Shown here: positions 19,427-28,426 of the stretch, piece by piece
How the letters are laid out: every line of letters begins with the position of its first letter
How positions within the stretch are numbered: position 1 is the stretch's first letter
Origin: Corynebacterium durum
Lineage (GTDB): Bacteria > Actinomycetota > Actinomycetes > Mycobacteriales > Mycobacteriaceae
Direction of reading: 5' to 3'
Assembly: GCF_030408675.1 (NCBI RefSeq)
Contig: NZ_CP047200.1
Coordinates: 2,294,001-2,358,000 of the forward strand
DNA: 64,000 nt
Program-made: the position numbers and the translations under genes
The notes under the pieces: model-generated
The model's input: only the letters and a program-made list of their open reading frames with translations
What the model was told of the DNA's origin: nothing
The model's database searches: none

Positions 19427-20272
19427 ATGGATAAACAGCACAGCACGGACCTCCGCACCCACATCCAGAGCAGCCTCAACGTCTCCCCCACCATCAATCC
19501 GCAGCACGAGATAACCACGCGTGTGGACTTCCTCGCGGACTACCTGCTCCACACCGGACTCAAGGGATATGTGCTGGGCATTTCCGGCGGCCAAGACTCC
19601 ACCCTTGCGGGCCGCCTCGCACAACTCGCCGTAGAAAAAGTACGCGCACAACAGGTCGACGCAGAGTTCTGGGCCGTGCGCCTCCCCTATGGAACCCAAG
19701 TAGACGAAGACGACGCCCAAACCGCGCTCCGCTTCATCCAGCCCGACCGCAGCATCGTTATTAACATCAAGGAAGCCACTGATGCCATCGACGACGCCGT
19801 TGCCGCTGCGCTCGGGCGTGACGACCTCACCGATTTCAACCGCGGGAATGTCAAGGCCCGCCAGCGCATGATCGCGCAGTACGCCGTCGCCGGTGAGTAC
19901 GGCCTGGCGGTCATTGGTACCGACCACGCGGCAGAAAACATCACCGGCTTTTTCACCAAGTTCGGCGACGGCGGTGCCGACATCCTGCCGCTCGCGGGCC
20001 TAACCAAAAGCCAGGGGGCTGCACTACTCAGCGAACTCGGCGCACCCGAATCCACCTGGGCGAAGGTGCCCACCGCCGACCTTGAGGACACGCGGCCGTC
20101 GTTACCCGACGAAGAAGCCCTGGGCGTCAGCTACACCGACATCGACACCTACCTGGAAACCGACCAACCGCTTACCGACGCCGCCCGCACCCGCCTCGAA
20201 CACCTGTGGCGGGTCGGTGAACACAAACGCCACCTGCCCATCACGCCCTTCGACACGTGGTGGCGCGCTTAA
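19427..20272 (+). CDS. nadE: NH3-dependent NAD synthetase
   Basis: A 281-residue NAD synthetase that amidates nicotinate adenine dinucleotide to NAD using ATP and ammonia. The ATP pyrophosphatase loop SGGQDS is in [43 protein letters not shown] and PLAGLTKSQ are all family motifs, and the ending [12 protein letters not shown] is typical. No glutaminase domain is present, so it is the ammonia-dependent form. ATG 19427 is chosen; TACCAT seven bases upstream fits a -10 box for a leaderless message. It complements pncB at the start of the window. Confidence 0.94.
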   Translation: MDKQHSTDLRTHIQSSLNVSPTINPQHEITTRVDFLADYLLHTGLKGYVLGISGGQDSTLAGRLAQLAVEKVRAQQVDAEFWAVRLPYGTQVDEDDAQTALRFIQPDRSIVINIKEATDAIDDAVAAALGRDDLTDFNRGNVKARQRMIAQYAVAGEYGLAVIGTDHAAENITGFFTKFGDGGADILPLAGLTKSQGAALLSELGAPESTWAKVPTADLEDTRPSLPDEEALGVSYTDIDTYLETDQPLTDAARTRLEHLWRVGEHKRHLPITPFDTWWRA

Positions 20273-20535
20273 CGACGCCGCGACCCCGTAATAAAGCCAT
20301 ACACCGTCAGCACCACCAACGCTCCACCCACAGCGCTGGCCCACGTGCTGAGATCAAAGAACCCCTGGTTGAGGTCCACATTGAAAAACATCGAGCCGAG
20401 GTAGCCGCCAACCATCGAGCCGATAATGCCCAACAGCATGGTGAGAATGATCCCACCGCGCTGTTCCCCAGGCATCACCATCTTTGCAATCGCACCAGAC
20501 AGAAAACCAAGCAACATCCAAGCGGGGATACTCAT
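20269..20535 (-). CDS. GlsB/YeaQ/YmgE family small membrane protein
   Basis: An 88-residue membrane protein of the transglycosylase-associated (YeaQ/YmgE) family, associated with stress response but of unknown function. It has three hydrophobic segments: [32 protein letters not shown] and [14 protein letters not shown]. The GxxxG-rich first segment and the MPG turn are hallmarks. Its stop overlaps the nadE stop by four bases on the opposite strand. Confidence 0.85.
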   Translation of the reverse strand: MSIPAWMLLGFLSGAIAKMVMPGEQRGGIILTMLLGIIGSMVGGYLGSMFFNVDLNQGFFDLSTWASAVGGALVVLTVYGFITGSRRR

Positions 20536-20586
20536 GCCCCCACTATAAACGCAGAAGCGACATCAGCGCCGAGTACAGTAACAACA

Positions 20587-21159
20587 ATGAAACACCACCT
20601 TACTGAAGACACCATGCTCAACGACCTCGGCGTGCTCCTCCACCGCGTCCGCGCTGCCTACGACATTCCCGCCCACGGAGTGCACGCCGGGGACATCGGC
20701 GGCTGGGTGGATTCCCCCGACCGGCTTACCCTCAACGGCTGGATTACTGACGACGCCCAAGCCTACGATGACGCCACCATCACCGGTGCTGCACTGGTCA
20801 GTGAAAACGCCCGAATTTACGAATCCGCCACCGTCGACGAAACCGCCCGCGTCAGCGGCAATGCCGCAATCTGCGGTCACGCCTGCGTTGGATACGGCGC
20901 TCACGTTCACGGCGACATCACCATCGACGGCCGCGCCTGGATCGAAGACGCTGACCTCTCCCACCCCTCCCACTTCCTTATTGTCACCCCACTTGGGCGT
21001 GCTGGTGAGAACGCCCAGCTCACCCGTTGCCCCGATGGCTCCTACACCGTCACCCACGGCGACTGGATCGGCTCACTCGATGACTTCGCTGCCGCTTTTG
21101 AGGGTGCCGAGTACGCGCTGTTCGTGGACCTCGCTCGCGCGCATATTGACGGTGCGTGA
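20587..21159 (+). CDS. Hexapeptide-repeat (left-handed beta-helix) YdcK-like protein
   Basis: A 190-residue protein made largely of imperfect hexapeptide repeats (GWVDSPDRLTLNGWITDDAQ, ATITGAALVSENARIYESA, TVDETARVSGNAAICGHA), which predict a left-handed beta-helix. Such helices occur in acyltransferases and in structural proteins; the YdcK family is close but its function is unknown. No catalytic histidine is obvious. ATG 20587 is used; the frame is open far upstream through the convergent small membrane gene, which is chance. The C-terminal part (FLIVTPLGRAGENAQLTRCP) is a globular tail. Confidence 0.68.
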   Translation: MKHHLTEDTMLNDLGVLLHRVRAAYDIPAHGVHAGDIGGWVDSPDRLTLNGWITDDAQAYDDATITGAALVSENARIYESATVDETARVSGNAAICGHACVGYGAHVHGDITIDGRAWIEDADLSHPSHFLIVTPLGRAGENAQLTRCPDGSYTVTHGDWIGSLDDFAAAFEGAEYALFVDLARAHIDGA

Positions 21160-21163
21160 GCTC

Positions 21164-22570
21164 TTAGCTTGGCAGACGCAGTGTCATCAGTGCAGAGATA
21201 CCCACCGCTGCGGCACCGAAGAAGATGGCGGGAATCGCGGCGTCGGTAAACGCGGTCGGGGTGAGCTGGCCGTCGTAGACAAGGAAAATGGCGGTGAGTC
21301 CGGCAACACCAAACACAACGCCCACCTCGCGAATGGTGGCGTTCGTACCAGAGGCGGTCGCTTGCTCTTCAGAGGCCATGCCGACGAGTACCGCGTTGAC
21401 AATCGGAGAGAAGACTAGCCCCATGCCCACACCAGCGATAATCATGGCCGGGATCATGCTGCGATAAGACATGTCGGGGGCGAGTATGGCTGCGATCCAT
21501 GTTAGTCCGCTAGCGAGAAGAATAAGTCCTACGAAAATAACGGGACGGTTGCCGATACGCCCAGCAAGCCATCCTGAGATGGGTGCAACAAAAAGTGGAG
21601 CGAGCGTCCACGGCATTGTCTTCACCCCAGCTTCGAGCGGATTGTTACCTAGCACAACTTGCAAGAATTGAGAGAGGAGGAATACCGCACCAAAGGTTCC
21701 AAAAGTGAATAAGAAACTCACCGCATTCGCAATGCTGAAACTGCTGTTTTTAAACATACTCAGAGGTAGAACTGGGTGCGACGTGCGTGTCTCCCAGATG
21801 AGAAACGCTAGGAGAAAGACGGAGCCACTAATGATGCTGGCAAGGATCTCAGTACTGGTCCAGCCTTTGTCGTTACCGCGGGAAATGCCGTATGTAAGAG
21901 CAAAAACACCAATGACGGCGAGTATGACACCAAGCAAGTCAAGTTTCTGCGCCTTGCCATAGCTTTCCGGGATTACCCAGTAAATTAGCGCGAGACAGGC
22001 AATTCCTACGGGGACATTGATCCAGAAGGCTGCTTCCCAGTTCACACCCTCAACAACAATCCCACCGATGAGCGGGCCAAGAGCAACCCCCAAACCGGAA
22101 ATACCTCCCCAGATTCCGATGACCGCTGGACGAAGACGCTCCGGAACCGAGGTGCTGAGCAATGTGAGAGAAAGCGGGAAAAGGGCTGCCGCGCCCACAC
22201 CTTGGAGTGTTCGCGCAGCGATGAGCATCCAGGGCTCAGTGCTGAGTCCACACAGCAGAGAGGCGACGGTAAACAATGTGAGTCCCCCGGCAAAAATGCA
22301 ACGCCTGCCACAACGATCGGCCACCCCAGATGACGTCAGGACCAGGGATGCGAAGGCGAGGGTGTAGGCATTGACAAACCAGCTGAGCTGCTCGAATGTT
22401 GCCCCGAGTTCCCGGCCTATGACGGGAAGGGCGTTGGTGACAATGAGGTTGTCAAGCGATGCCATGAACATAGGCAGCGAGACTGTGAGGATGATGAGCC
22501 AGACAGGACGGGCAGGCTGCGGCACTGCTGCGACGTGCACTTCTGTGTTGGGGGCGTTAAGGGTTTCCAC
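21164..22570 (-). CDS. MFS drug/solute exporter, 14-TM DHA2 type
   Basis: A 468-residue major facilitator with about 14 membrane segments, resembling EmrB/QacA-type proton-driven exporters. Motif A appears as GVADRCGRRCIFAGG after helix 2, motif C-like text as GLGVALGPLIGGIVV, and LDNLIVTNALPVIGRELG in helix 1 is the DHA2 signature. The start is GTG 22570 with AAGGAG nine bases upstream. The divergent TetR gene and a perfect 24-bp palindrome between them indicate repression relieved by a transported compound. The substrate is unknown. Confidence 0.87.
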   Translation of the reverse strand: METLNAPNTEVHVAAVPQPARPVWLIILTVSLPMFMASLDNLIVTNALPVIGRELGATFEQLSWFVNAYTLAFASLVLTSSGVADRCGRRCIFAGGLTLFTVASLLCGLSTEPWMLIAARTLQGVGAAALFPLSLTLLSTSVPERLRPAVIGIWGGISGLGVALGPLIGGIVVEGVNWEAAFWINVPVGIACLALIYWVIPESYGKAQKLDLLGVILAVIGVFALTYGISRGNDKGWTSTEILASIISGSVFLLAFLIWETRTSHPVLPLSMFKNSSFSIANAVSFLFTFGTFGAVFLLSQFLQVVLGNNPLEAGVKTMPWTLAPLFVAPISGWLAGRIGNRPVIFVGLILLASGLTWIAAILAPDMSYRSMIPAMIIAGVGMGLVFSPIVNAVLVGMASEEQATASGTNATIREVGVVFGVAGLTAIFLVYDGQLTPTAFTDAAIPAIFFGAAAVGISALMTLRLPS

Positions 22571-22605
22571 GGGTTACTTCTCCTTGGGATTCCTACCGTC
22601 TGAAC

Positions 22606-22629
22606 GGTTGTAATCAATTGATTACAACC
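22606..22629. promoter_or_regulatory. TetR-type operator, perfect 24-bp palindrome
   Basis: GGTTGTAATCAA (22606-22617) is followed directly by its exact reverse complement (22618-22629). It lies 36 bases upstream of the exporter start and would overlap its -35 region. The divergent TetR regulator is the likely ligand-controlled binder. Confidence 0.8.
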
Positions 22630-22707
22630 AGACCTTAGCGTGTGCGCTCGGATGCGTCAACAACAACGCCACCGCAGCTAAAACGCAGGTAATGCTACTG
22701 TGGCAGC

Positions 22708-23349
22708 GTGGCCCCGAAAGACGCATCGCAAGAAATCCCCACCAGAACAGAACGCCTTCCCGCAGCTGAGCGCCGCGAAAACATGCTCATTGCCGCCAGC
22801 AACGTGTTTGGCAACCTTGGCTACGCAGGTGCAACCACCGATGCCATAGCCAAAGCTGCCGGAGTGAGCCAAGCCTACGTGGTACGAACCTTTGGATCGA
22901 AAGAAAACCTGTTTGCCGAGGCGTCGGAACGCGCAATCAACCTCATCAAAGACACCTTCATTCGAGCAGCACAGAAGACAAAAGGGTCCGATACTAAAGC
23001 AAGCATGGGGCACGCCTACATTGAGCTCATGGCCGACCGCTCTAATCTACTGATCGTCATGCACCTGTTCACTATGGGGCAGCATCCCCGCTTTGGCCCC
23101 ATTGCGCGTACCGGGTTTCTTGAGATTTATCGCGTAATCAACGATGCGTTGAACATGGGAACGGAAGCCGCAAAGGACTTCCTCGCGCTGGGGATGCTCA
23201 TCAACGTACTGCTCGGCATCCGACTGGTGGAAGTAAGCAGCGCCAGTGAACTCAAAAGCGAAGACGAAGTGTACAAACTCATCCACGGCATTTTCCAAGA
23301 AGACACCGAAGCAGTTTTTGGCTGCCTTCGCCCAGACAACGAGAGCTAG
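22708..23349 (+). CDS. TetR-family transcriptional repressor
   Basis: A 213-residue TetR regulator. The N-terminal helix-turn-helix is typical: NMLIAASNVFGNLGYAGATT, DAIAKAAGVSQAYVVRTFGS, then KENLFAEASERA. The C-terminal ligand domain is divergent, as expected. The start is GTG 22708; Met27 at the head of the first helix is not the likely start because the preceding basic tail is common in this family. It is divergent from the MFS exporter, with the palindromic operator in the 137-base gap, so it probably represses that gene. Confidence 0.88.
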   Translation: MAPKDASQEIPTRTERLPAAERRENMLIAASNVFGNLGYAGATTDAIAKAAGVSQAYVVRTFGSKENLFAEASERAINLIKDTFIRAAQKTKGSDTKASMGHAYIELMADRSNLLIVMHLFTMGQHPRFGPIARTGFLEIYRVINDALNMGTEAAKDFLALGMLINVLLGIRLVEVSSASELKSEDEVYKLIHGIFQEDTEAVFGCLRPDNES

Positions 23350-23411
23350 CAGACCTGAATCCGGCACCACCACAGTCTTGAACAACGTTAGTGCAAACAT
23401 TTGCATGGAAG

Positions 23412-23466
23412 TTTGCTTATGCCCAGGCACAAAAATGGGGCATTTTCGAGCTTGAGCGTAAGCAGA
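23412..23466. repeat. Dispersed palindromic repeat, copy 1
   Basis: A degenerate hairpin with 26-base arms around a GGG loop, 63 bases after the TetR stop. It aligns over 55 bases with 58011-58065, with 43 identities by my count, including the block TTTTCGAGCTTGA. Confidence 0.7.
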
Positions 23467-23553
23467 TTTTACAGGGGATCACAATGACACCGTTCAAGCC
23501 TTGACGCGACGAGGTTGCGGCCTATCAAACTGCCATCCCAGGCCATCATTAGT

Positions 23554-23619
23554 GCAAAGTATGTATACGCTCCGGTCAGAAAACCCTGGTTTCATACCTG
23601 ACGATATACAAACTTTGCA
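23554..23619. repeat. Long imperfect inverted repeat
   Basis: TGCAAAGTATGTATA (23554-23568) matches the complement of 23605-23619 with one mismatch, and inner blocks (GTCAG / CTGAC, AAACC / GGTTT) extend the pairing. The left arm is preceded by TTAGTGCAAA, which also occurs at 23388-23397. The gap 23350-23673 holds this, copy 1 of the dispersed repeat, and no gene. Confidence 0.55.
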
Positions 23620-23673
23620 TCGCCCTTTGTGCCCAGACAGCAGTGGACCTTAGTTAACTGTCCCGCCATCCCC

Positions 23674-24279
23674 CTACATCGCTTCCCGAATCATCGCGTA
23701 GGAGAGCGTTTCTGGCAGCGTCGACACCTCGGCAACCACGCTAAAGCCGTAGCGCTCGTAAAGTCGGCGGCTGGCATCGGTGGTTGCTTCGAGGAAAACG
23801 GGGGCGGGCTGGACGTCGATAAGCGCGAGGCGGCGCCGCAGCAGCGCAGAGCCGATGCCTTGCCCACGCACGTCCGGCGAGGTGGCGATGTCGTGGAGGT
23901 ACCAGTGCGGGCCGTCGGGTTGATGCAGGTCAACGGCTTTCTGGTGCTTGGCCCCGCGGAGTTCGGCGGGCAGACGGCCTCGAACCAGGCCGCGCAGGGT
24001 TTCCTTCCAGCCGTATTCGTCGTCGATATCGAGCATGTCGGGGGTTTCAAAAGTGAGCGCCCCGAGTACACGGCCGTCTGCGGAGCCATCAAGGACCACG
24101 TCCACGCTGTCACTCCCCCGCAGGCCGACTCCCCATTCACATTCGGCTTTGATCACGTGCCTGCGTATGCGGGGGCTGGGGGCAATGGCTTTCCACACAG
24201 GGTCGTCCATGAAGGCATCGGCAAAGAGTTCCGACACCTGCGGAATATGCTCATCTGTTGCTGTAACAATATGCACCAT
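23674..24279 (-). CDS. GNAT N-acetyltransferase
   Basis: A 201-residue acetyltransferase. The acetyl-CoA binding motif is clear: LHDIATSPDVRGQGIGSALL (V-x-x-x-x-R-G-x-G-x-G/A), followed by FLEATTDASRRLYERYGF, the last motif of the fold. The ATG at 24279 begins MVHIVTATDEHIPQVSELFA, a normal GNAT start; the longer frame to 24318 is not supported. Substrate unknown. A very long plus-strand frame (from 23629) crosses this gene and is a shadow. A near copy of the dispersed motif lies inside at 23814-23824. Confidence 0.84.
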   Translation of the reverse strand: MVHIVTATDEHIPQVSELFADAFMDDPVWKAIAPSPRIRRHVIKAECEWGVGLRGSDSVDVVLDGSADGRVLGALTFETPDMLDIDDEYGWKETLRGLVRGRLPAELRGAKHQKAVDLHQPDGPHWYLHDIATSPDVRGQGIGSALLRRRLALIDVQPAPVFLEATTDASRRLYERYGFSVVAEVSTLPETLSYAMIREAM

Positions 24280-24382
24280 TATTTCGCCAGCCGTTCCCAC
24301 AACACCCCACGATGCCATGCTTTCCGACTTGTCATACCTATCTACCCTAAAAGAAAAACCGGTACAGCACCGCTATTACACC

Positions 24383-24396
24383 CTTATCGACGCCCC
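24383..24396 (+). repeat. Dispersed motif CTTATCGACGCCCC, intergenic copy
   Basis: An exact-core copy 55 bases upstream of the SDR start codon, in the divergent gap between the GNAT and SDR genes. Confidence 0.6.
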
Positions 24397-24450
24397 GGAA
24401 CAGCGCAGGTACGTACGCTGGAGGATACACATACTGAAGGAGCAACAGCC

Positions 24451-25314
24451 ATGCCCACCACACTTGTCGCCGGGGCAACCGGATACCTCGGACGCTATAT
24501 TGTTGCAGAACTCCACCGCCGCGGGCACACGGTTCGCGCCATTGTCCGCGACCGCGGCCGCGCAGCCGTCGAAGGTGCCTACGGCACACCGAGCCTTGAC
24601 GGTCTTGTCGACGACTGGACCGTAGGAAACGTCACCGACGCGACATTCACTCAGGACGTGGCGGCGGGAGTGGATCATGTGGTGTCAGCACTGGGAGTGA
24701 CACGCCAAAAAGCAGACCCGTGGAGCATCGACAATCGCGCCAACCAGAGCATCCTCGCCTCCGCGCTGAGGCATGGTGCCAGCTCCTTCACCTACATCAA
24801 TGCGCTTGGTGCCGAGACCTGCCCCGCCGAACTCACCCGCGCCAAAACGGCCTTCGCGTGGGCACTGGAGTCTGCGGACATCAGGTCTACTGTGATCAAC
24901 CCGTCCGCCTATTTCTCTGACGCGGCGGAACTGCTCACTATGGCCAAGCGTGGTTTAGTCCCCCTCTTCAAGCCGGACATACGCCTCAACCCCATTCATG
25001 GTGCCGACCTCGCAACGTACACCGTAGACCAGCTGGAACAGGGAAACACCGGATCCTTCGACATCGGCGGACCGGATATTTTTACCTGGAAGGAACTGGC
25101 CACCACAGCATTTCAGGCGGTGGGTAAGAAACCGCGCATTGTGAAAGTACCCGGTTGGACACTGCCGCCAGTCTTGGGTTTTGTCGGGCTATTCAACTCG
25201 CGACTCGCCGACACCATCCGCTTTGCCACCTGGAGTATGCAGCATGATTGCGTTGCACCCACAACGGGTAACCACCATATTGCGGACTTTTATAGGGAGT
25301 ATGCGGGAAGGTAG
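24451..25314 (+). CDS. NAD(P)-binding epimerase/SDR-like protein
   Basis: A 287-residue atypical SDR of the NmrA/UbiA-associated type. The Rossmann motif LVAGATGYLGRYIVAELHRR is at residues 5-24, then VRAIVRDRGRA, then VDHVVSALGVTRQKADPW. FTYINALGAETC and NPIHGADLA fit the substrate side. The C-terminal part contains NIGG-like text (FDIGGPDIFTWKELA), often seen in complex I assembly-like or quinone-related SDRs. AAGGAG lies eight bases before the ATG at 24451. Function is not assignable more closely. Confidence 0.82.
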   Translation: MPTTLVAGATGYLGRYIVAELHRRGHTVRAIVRDRGRAAVEGAYGTPSLDGLVDDWTVGNVTDATFTQDVAAGVDHVVSALGVTRQKADPWSIDNRANQSILASALRHGASSFTYINALGAETCPAELTRAKTAFAWALESADIRSTVINPSAYFSDAAELLTMAKRGLVPLFKPDIRLNPIHGADLATYTVDQLEQGNTGSFDIGGPDIFTWKELATTAFQAVGKKPRIVKVPGWTLPPVLGFVGLFNSRLADTIRFATWSMQHDCVAPTTGNHHIADFYREYAGR

Positions 25315-25398
25315 ACGAGAACCCAACCCCCACCTCGGGGGTGAAGTTCCACACGCACCATGAACTCACTACACCATCTGAACCGAATTCTCCAGGTA

Positions 25399-25428
25399 TT
25401 ATGCTAGAAATAGGTTAACCTAACCTCA
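25399..25428 (+). promoter_or_regulatory. DtxR-like box over a promoter
   Basis: ATAGGTTAACCTAACCTCA at 25410-25428 matches 16 of 19 positions of the DtxR consensus TTAGGTTAGCCTAACCTAA. TATGCT at 25400-25405 is a likely -10 box, so the site would cover the transcription start. It lies about 120 bases upstream of the Fe-S flavoprotein gene. Confidence 0.65.
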
Positions 25429-25550
25429 TCAAAAACCACATTTTTCACCCCTTAACGTGCAGCACGTCCCCATACGGCACCCCCGTTAGGCGAGTACCGT
25501 GGAGTTAGCCCTCCACAACTATTTCTGACTCATCCGAACGGAGTACTGCC

Positions 25551-28400
25551 ATGTCCGTCACCACATCCCGATCCATCTTGTCCGAAGGCAACGCAGCCGC
25601 GTTGGCTGCCCTGCGCGCCGCATTAGGCGGCGATTCTTCCGTAAGCACCCGCGAATTGGACCGCATGGCCCTAGCTGTGGATGCCTCCCACTACCTGCAC
25701 GCCCCGGATGCGGTGATGCGTGCGAAGTCCCCGACTGACGTGGGCGTCGCTATGCGCGTCGCTGCCGAAATGGGCTGGCCACTGACGTTCCGCGGCGGCG
25801 GCACGAGCCTGTCTGGTCAGGCGCTGTCGGAGGGTTTGACGGTGGATGTCCGCAGGCATTTCCGCGGCATGGAGATTCTGGATGGCGGCCTGCGTGTACG
25901 CGTCCAACCGGGGCTGACCATTGCACAGGTCAATGGGGCGCTGGCGCGTCATGGCAGGAAGCTGGGGCCGGACCCGGCGTCGTCAATTGCCTGCACCATC
26001 GGCGGCATGATCGCCAACAATTCCTCGGGCATGACCTGCGGAACCACGGCGAACGCCTACCGAACCATCGATTCCATGACCATCGCCCTCCCCAGCGGAA
26101 CAGTGGTGGATACGGCGTCGCCGCAGGCAGACGACATTCTGCGCACCCACGAGCCCGCGCTGGTGGAGGTGCTGGAGCGGCTGCGCGACACGCTGCGCGG
26201 CGACAAGTACCGCGCGGACATTGAACGCCGCTACGCCATCAAGAACACCATGGGCTATGGCATCAATTCCTTCCTTGATTTCGATACGCCCGCCAAGATT
26301 CTTGAGCACCTGATGATCGGCTCGGAAGGCACCCTGGGGTTCGTCGCGGAGGCCGTGTTCAACACCGTGCCCGTACCCAAGCGCACCGCCACCGGACTGC
26401 TCATGTTTGATTCACTCGATGCCGCCACTGAGGCCCTGCCCAAGCTCGTCTACTCAGGTGCCGATGTGGTGGAGCTTATCGACGCCGCCTCCATCCGCGC
26501 CATGGGTCCCGATGCCTCCTCCGTGCTCCCGAAGGGCTTCAACGTGGATCAGCATGCTTCGCTACTGGTGGAGTACCAGGCTATGGATGATGAGGGCATC
26601 GCCGAGCACATCGCCACTGGTGAGGCCACATTTGAACAACTTGATGGCCTCTCCACTCCCCCGGAAATGACCAACGAGGCATCCCGGCGCGCCCAAATGT
26701 GGGTGATGCGCAACGGCCTGTACACAAAGATCATGCGCAACCGCCCGAAAGGCACGATGGCGCTGTTGGAGGACATTGCTGTGCCCATGGAGCAGCTCGG
26801 CGGTGTGTGTACTGAGCTACAGGTGCTGTTTGATAAGCACAACTATGATGGCGCGGTGATTTTCGGGCACGCGAAGAACGGCAATATTCACTTCCTGGTC
26901 ACGGAGGATTTTGCTGGCCCTGAGTCCTTGAACCGTTACGACCAGTTCACCGAGGACATGGTGGAGTTGGTGCTGCGCGAGCAGGGCACGTTGAAGGCTG
27001 AGCACGGCACTGGACGTATCATGTCCCCATTTGTGCACCGTCAATATGGTGATGATCTGTATCAGGCCATGGTGGACGTGAAGAACGCCTGCGATCCGAA
27101 GCGGATTCTCAATCCTGGCACGATCATCACTGACGATCCGCAGCTGCATCTCAAGCACATCAAGCCCACCGACCCGGTCCGTCAGATCATCGATGACTGC
27201 GTGGAATGTGGCTACTGCGAGCCCGTGTGCCCATCCCAGCACCTGACCACGACGCCCCGCCAACGCATTGTGATCCAGCGCGCCATCGCTGCCTGTGAGG
27301 CCACCGGTGCCTATGACCTGGCAGAACGCCTGAAAGAGCAGGAGGTGTACGATGTCGTCCAAACCTGCGCCGTGGATGGTATGTGTCTGACGGCCTGCCC
27401 CGTGAAAATCAACACTGGTGATCTGATTCGCGCAAAGCGGCGGGAAACCCAGAACGAGACTCTGGACAAGGGCTGGAAAGTTGCGGCAGAGCACTGGGAC
27501 ATGGTGCTGCGTGGGGCGTCGTTAGGCATGACCACGACCCATGCGTTGCCGACAACACCGCTGCGTGGGGCTCTGGGGTTGGCACGTAAAGCCCTGAGCG
27601 AAGACATCGTGCCTACCCTGACCAGTGAGCTTCCCGGCGGCGGCAAGGTGCGCAAGCCGCAAACGGTGCCCAACCCGGATGCCATTTTCATGCCCGCGTG
27701 TGTGGGCACCATGTTTGGCACCGAGCATGCTTGCGGCACCGGCGTGGGCGGCGCGGTGCGGGAACTCGCGGCCTACGCGGGCCTGCGACTCAGCACGCCG
27801 GCGGGTGTTCAGGAACTCTGCTGTGGTACCCCCTGGAAGTCGAAGGGTCTGGCCAAGGGCTATGAGGTAATGAAGGACAAGCTCACCTCCTGGATTGTCC
27901 AACACACCCACCACGGGCGGATTCCACTGGTGTGCGACAACGTGTCCTGCACGGAAGGCATTATTGTGGCGTTGAAGAACGCCGGGGTTGAGGGCATTAC
28001 CGTCATGGATGCCACGGAATGGGTGGCCACCTATGTCGCGCCGGTGCTTCCGCCGCTGGCCAAGGCTCACAAAGCGGCGGTGCACCCGACCTGTTCCTCC
28101 ACGCACCTGGGCGTCAACGATGCGCTCATGATGCTGGCCGGACTGGTCGCGGACGAGGCCATCATTCCCGACGGCTGGCGCTGCTGCGCCTTTGCCGGTG
28201 ACCGCGGCCTGCTCCACGAGGAACTCACCGCCACCGCTACCCACGACGAGGCACGCTCCGTCAAGCACCTTGATGCCGACTTGTTCCTGTCCTGCAACCG
28301 CACCTGCGAACTCGGCATGACCCGCACCACGGGACACACCTATGTGCATGTGTTGGAGGAGCTTGCGGCGCGCGTCGCTGATCGGGCGGGAACGCGCTGA
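25551..28400 (+). CDS. FAD-linked oxidase with Fe-S and CCG domains (D-2-hydroxyacid dehydrogenase type)
   Basis: A 949-residue fusion enzyme, membrane-associated in related cases, that oxidises D-lactate or D-2-hydroxyglutarate-like acids and passes electrons to the quinone pool. Order of domains: FAD-binding PCMH fold (FRGGGTSLSGQALSEG, GPDPASSIACTIGGMIANNSSG), GlcD-type C-terminal oxidase domain (FGHAKNGNIHF, AEHGTGRIMSPF), two 4Fe-4S sites (CVECGYCEPVCP and CAVDGMCLTACP), and two CCG domains (CCGTPWKSKG, CCAFAGDRG). CGGAG precedes the ATG. A DtxR-like box upstream suggests iron-dependent repression or activation. The substrate is inferred from the family only. Confidence 0.88.
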   Translation: MSVTTSRSILSEGNAAALAALRAALGGDSSVSTRELDRMALAVDASHYLHAPDAVMRAKSPTDVGVAMRVAAEMGWPLTFRGGGTSLSGQALSEGLTVDVRRHFRGMEILDGGLRVRVQPGLTIAQVNGALARHGRKLGPDPASSIACTIGGMIANNSSGMTCGTTANAYRTIDSMTIALPSGTVVDTASPQADDILRTHEPALVEVLERLRDTLRGDKYRADIERRYAIKNTMGYGINSFLDFDTPAKILEHLMIGSEGTLGFVAEAVFNTVPVPKRTATGLLMFDSLDAATEALPKLVYSGADVVELIDAASIRAMGPDASSVLPKGFNVDQHASLLVEYQAMDDEGIAEHIATGEATFEQLDGLSTPPEMTNEASRRAQMWVMRNGLYTKIMRNRPKGTMALLEDIAVPMEQLGGVCTELQVLFDKHNYDGAVIFGHAKNGNIHFLVTEDFAGPESLNRYDQFTEDMVELVLREQGTLKAEHGTGRIMSPFVHRQYGDDLYQAMVDVKNACDPKRILNPGTIITDDPQLHLKHIKPTDPVRQIIDDCVECGYCEPVCPSQHLTTTPRQRIVIQRAIAACEATGAYDLAERLKEQEVYDVVQTCAVDGMCLTACPVKINTGDLIRAKRRETQNETLDKGWKVAAEHWDMVLRGASLGMTTTHALPTTPLRGALGLARKALSEDIVPTLTSELPGGGKVRKPQTVPNPDAIFMPACVGTMFGTEHACGTGVGGAVRELAAYAGLRLSTPAGVQELCCGTPWKSKGLAKGYEVMKDKLTSWIVQHTHHGRIPLVCDNVSCTEGIIVALKNAGVEGITVMDATEWVATYVAPVLPPLAKAHKAAVHPTCSSTHLGVNDALMMLAGLVADEAIIPDGWRCCAFAGDRGLLHEELTATATHDEARSVKHLDADLFLSCNRTCELGMTRTTGHTYVHVLEELAARVADRAGTR

Positions 28401-28426
28401 CCGCAGCACCGACCTGGCTGAGTGTT

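Noticed and set aside
23629..25314. A 561-codon plus-strand reading frame
   Set aside because: Its first part crosses the minus-strand GNAT gene and shows no family signal; only its end, from 24451, is the real SDR gene.
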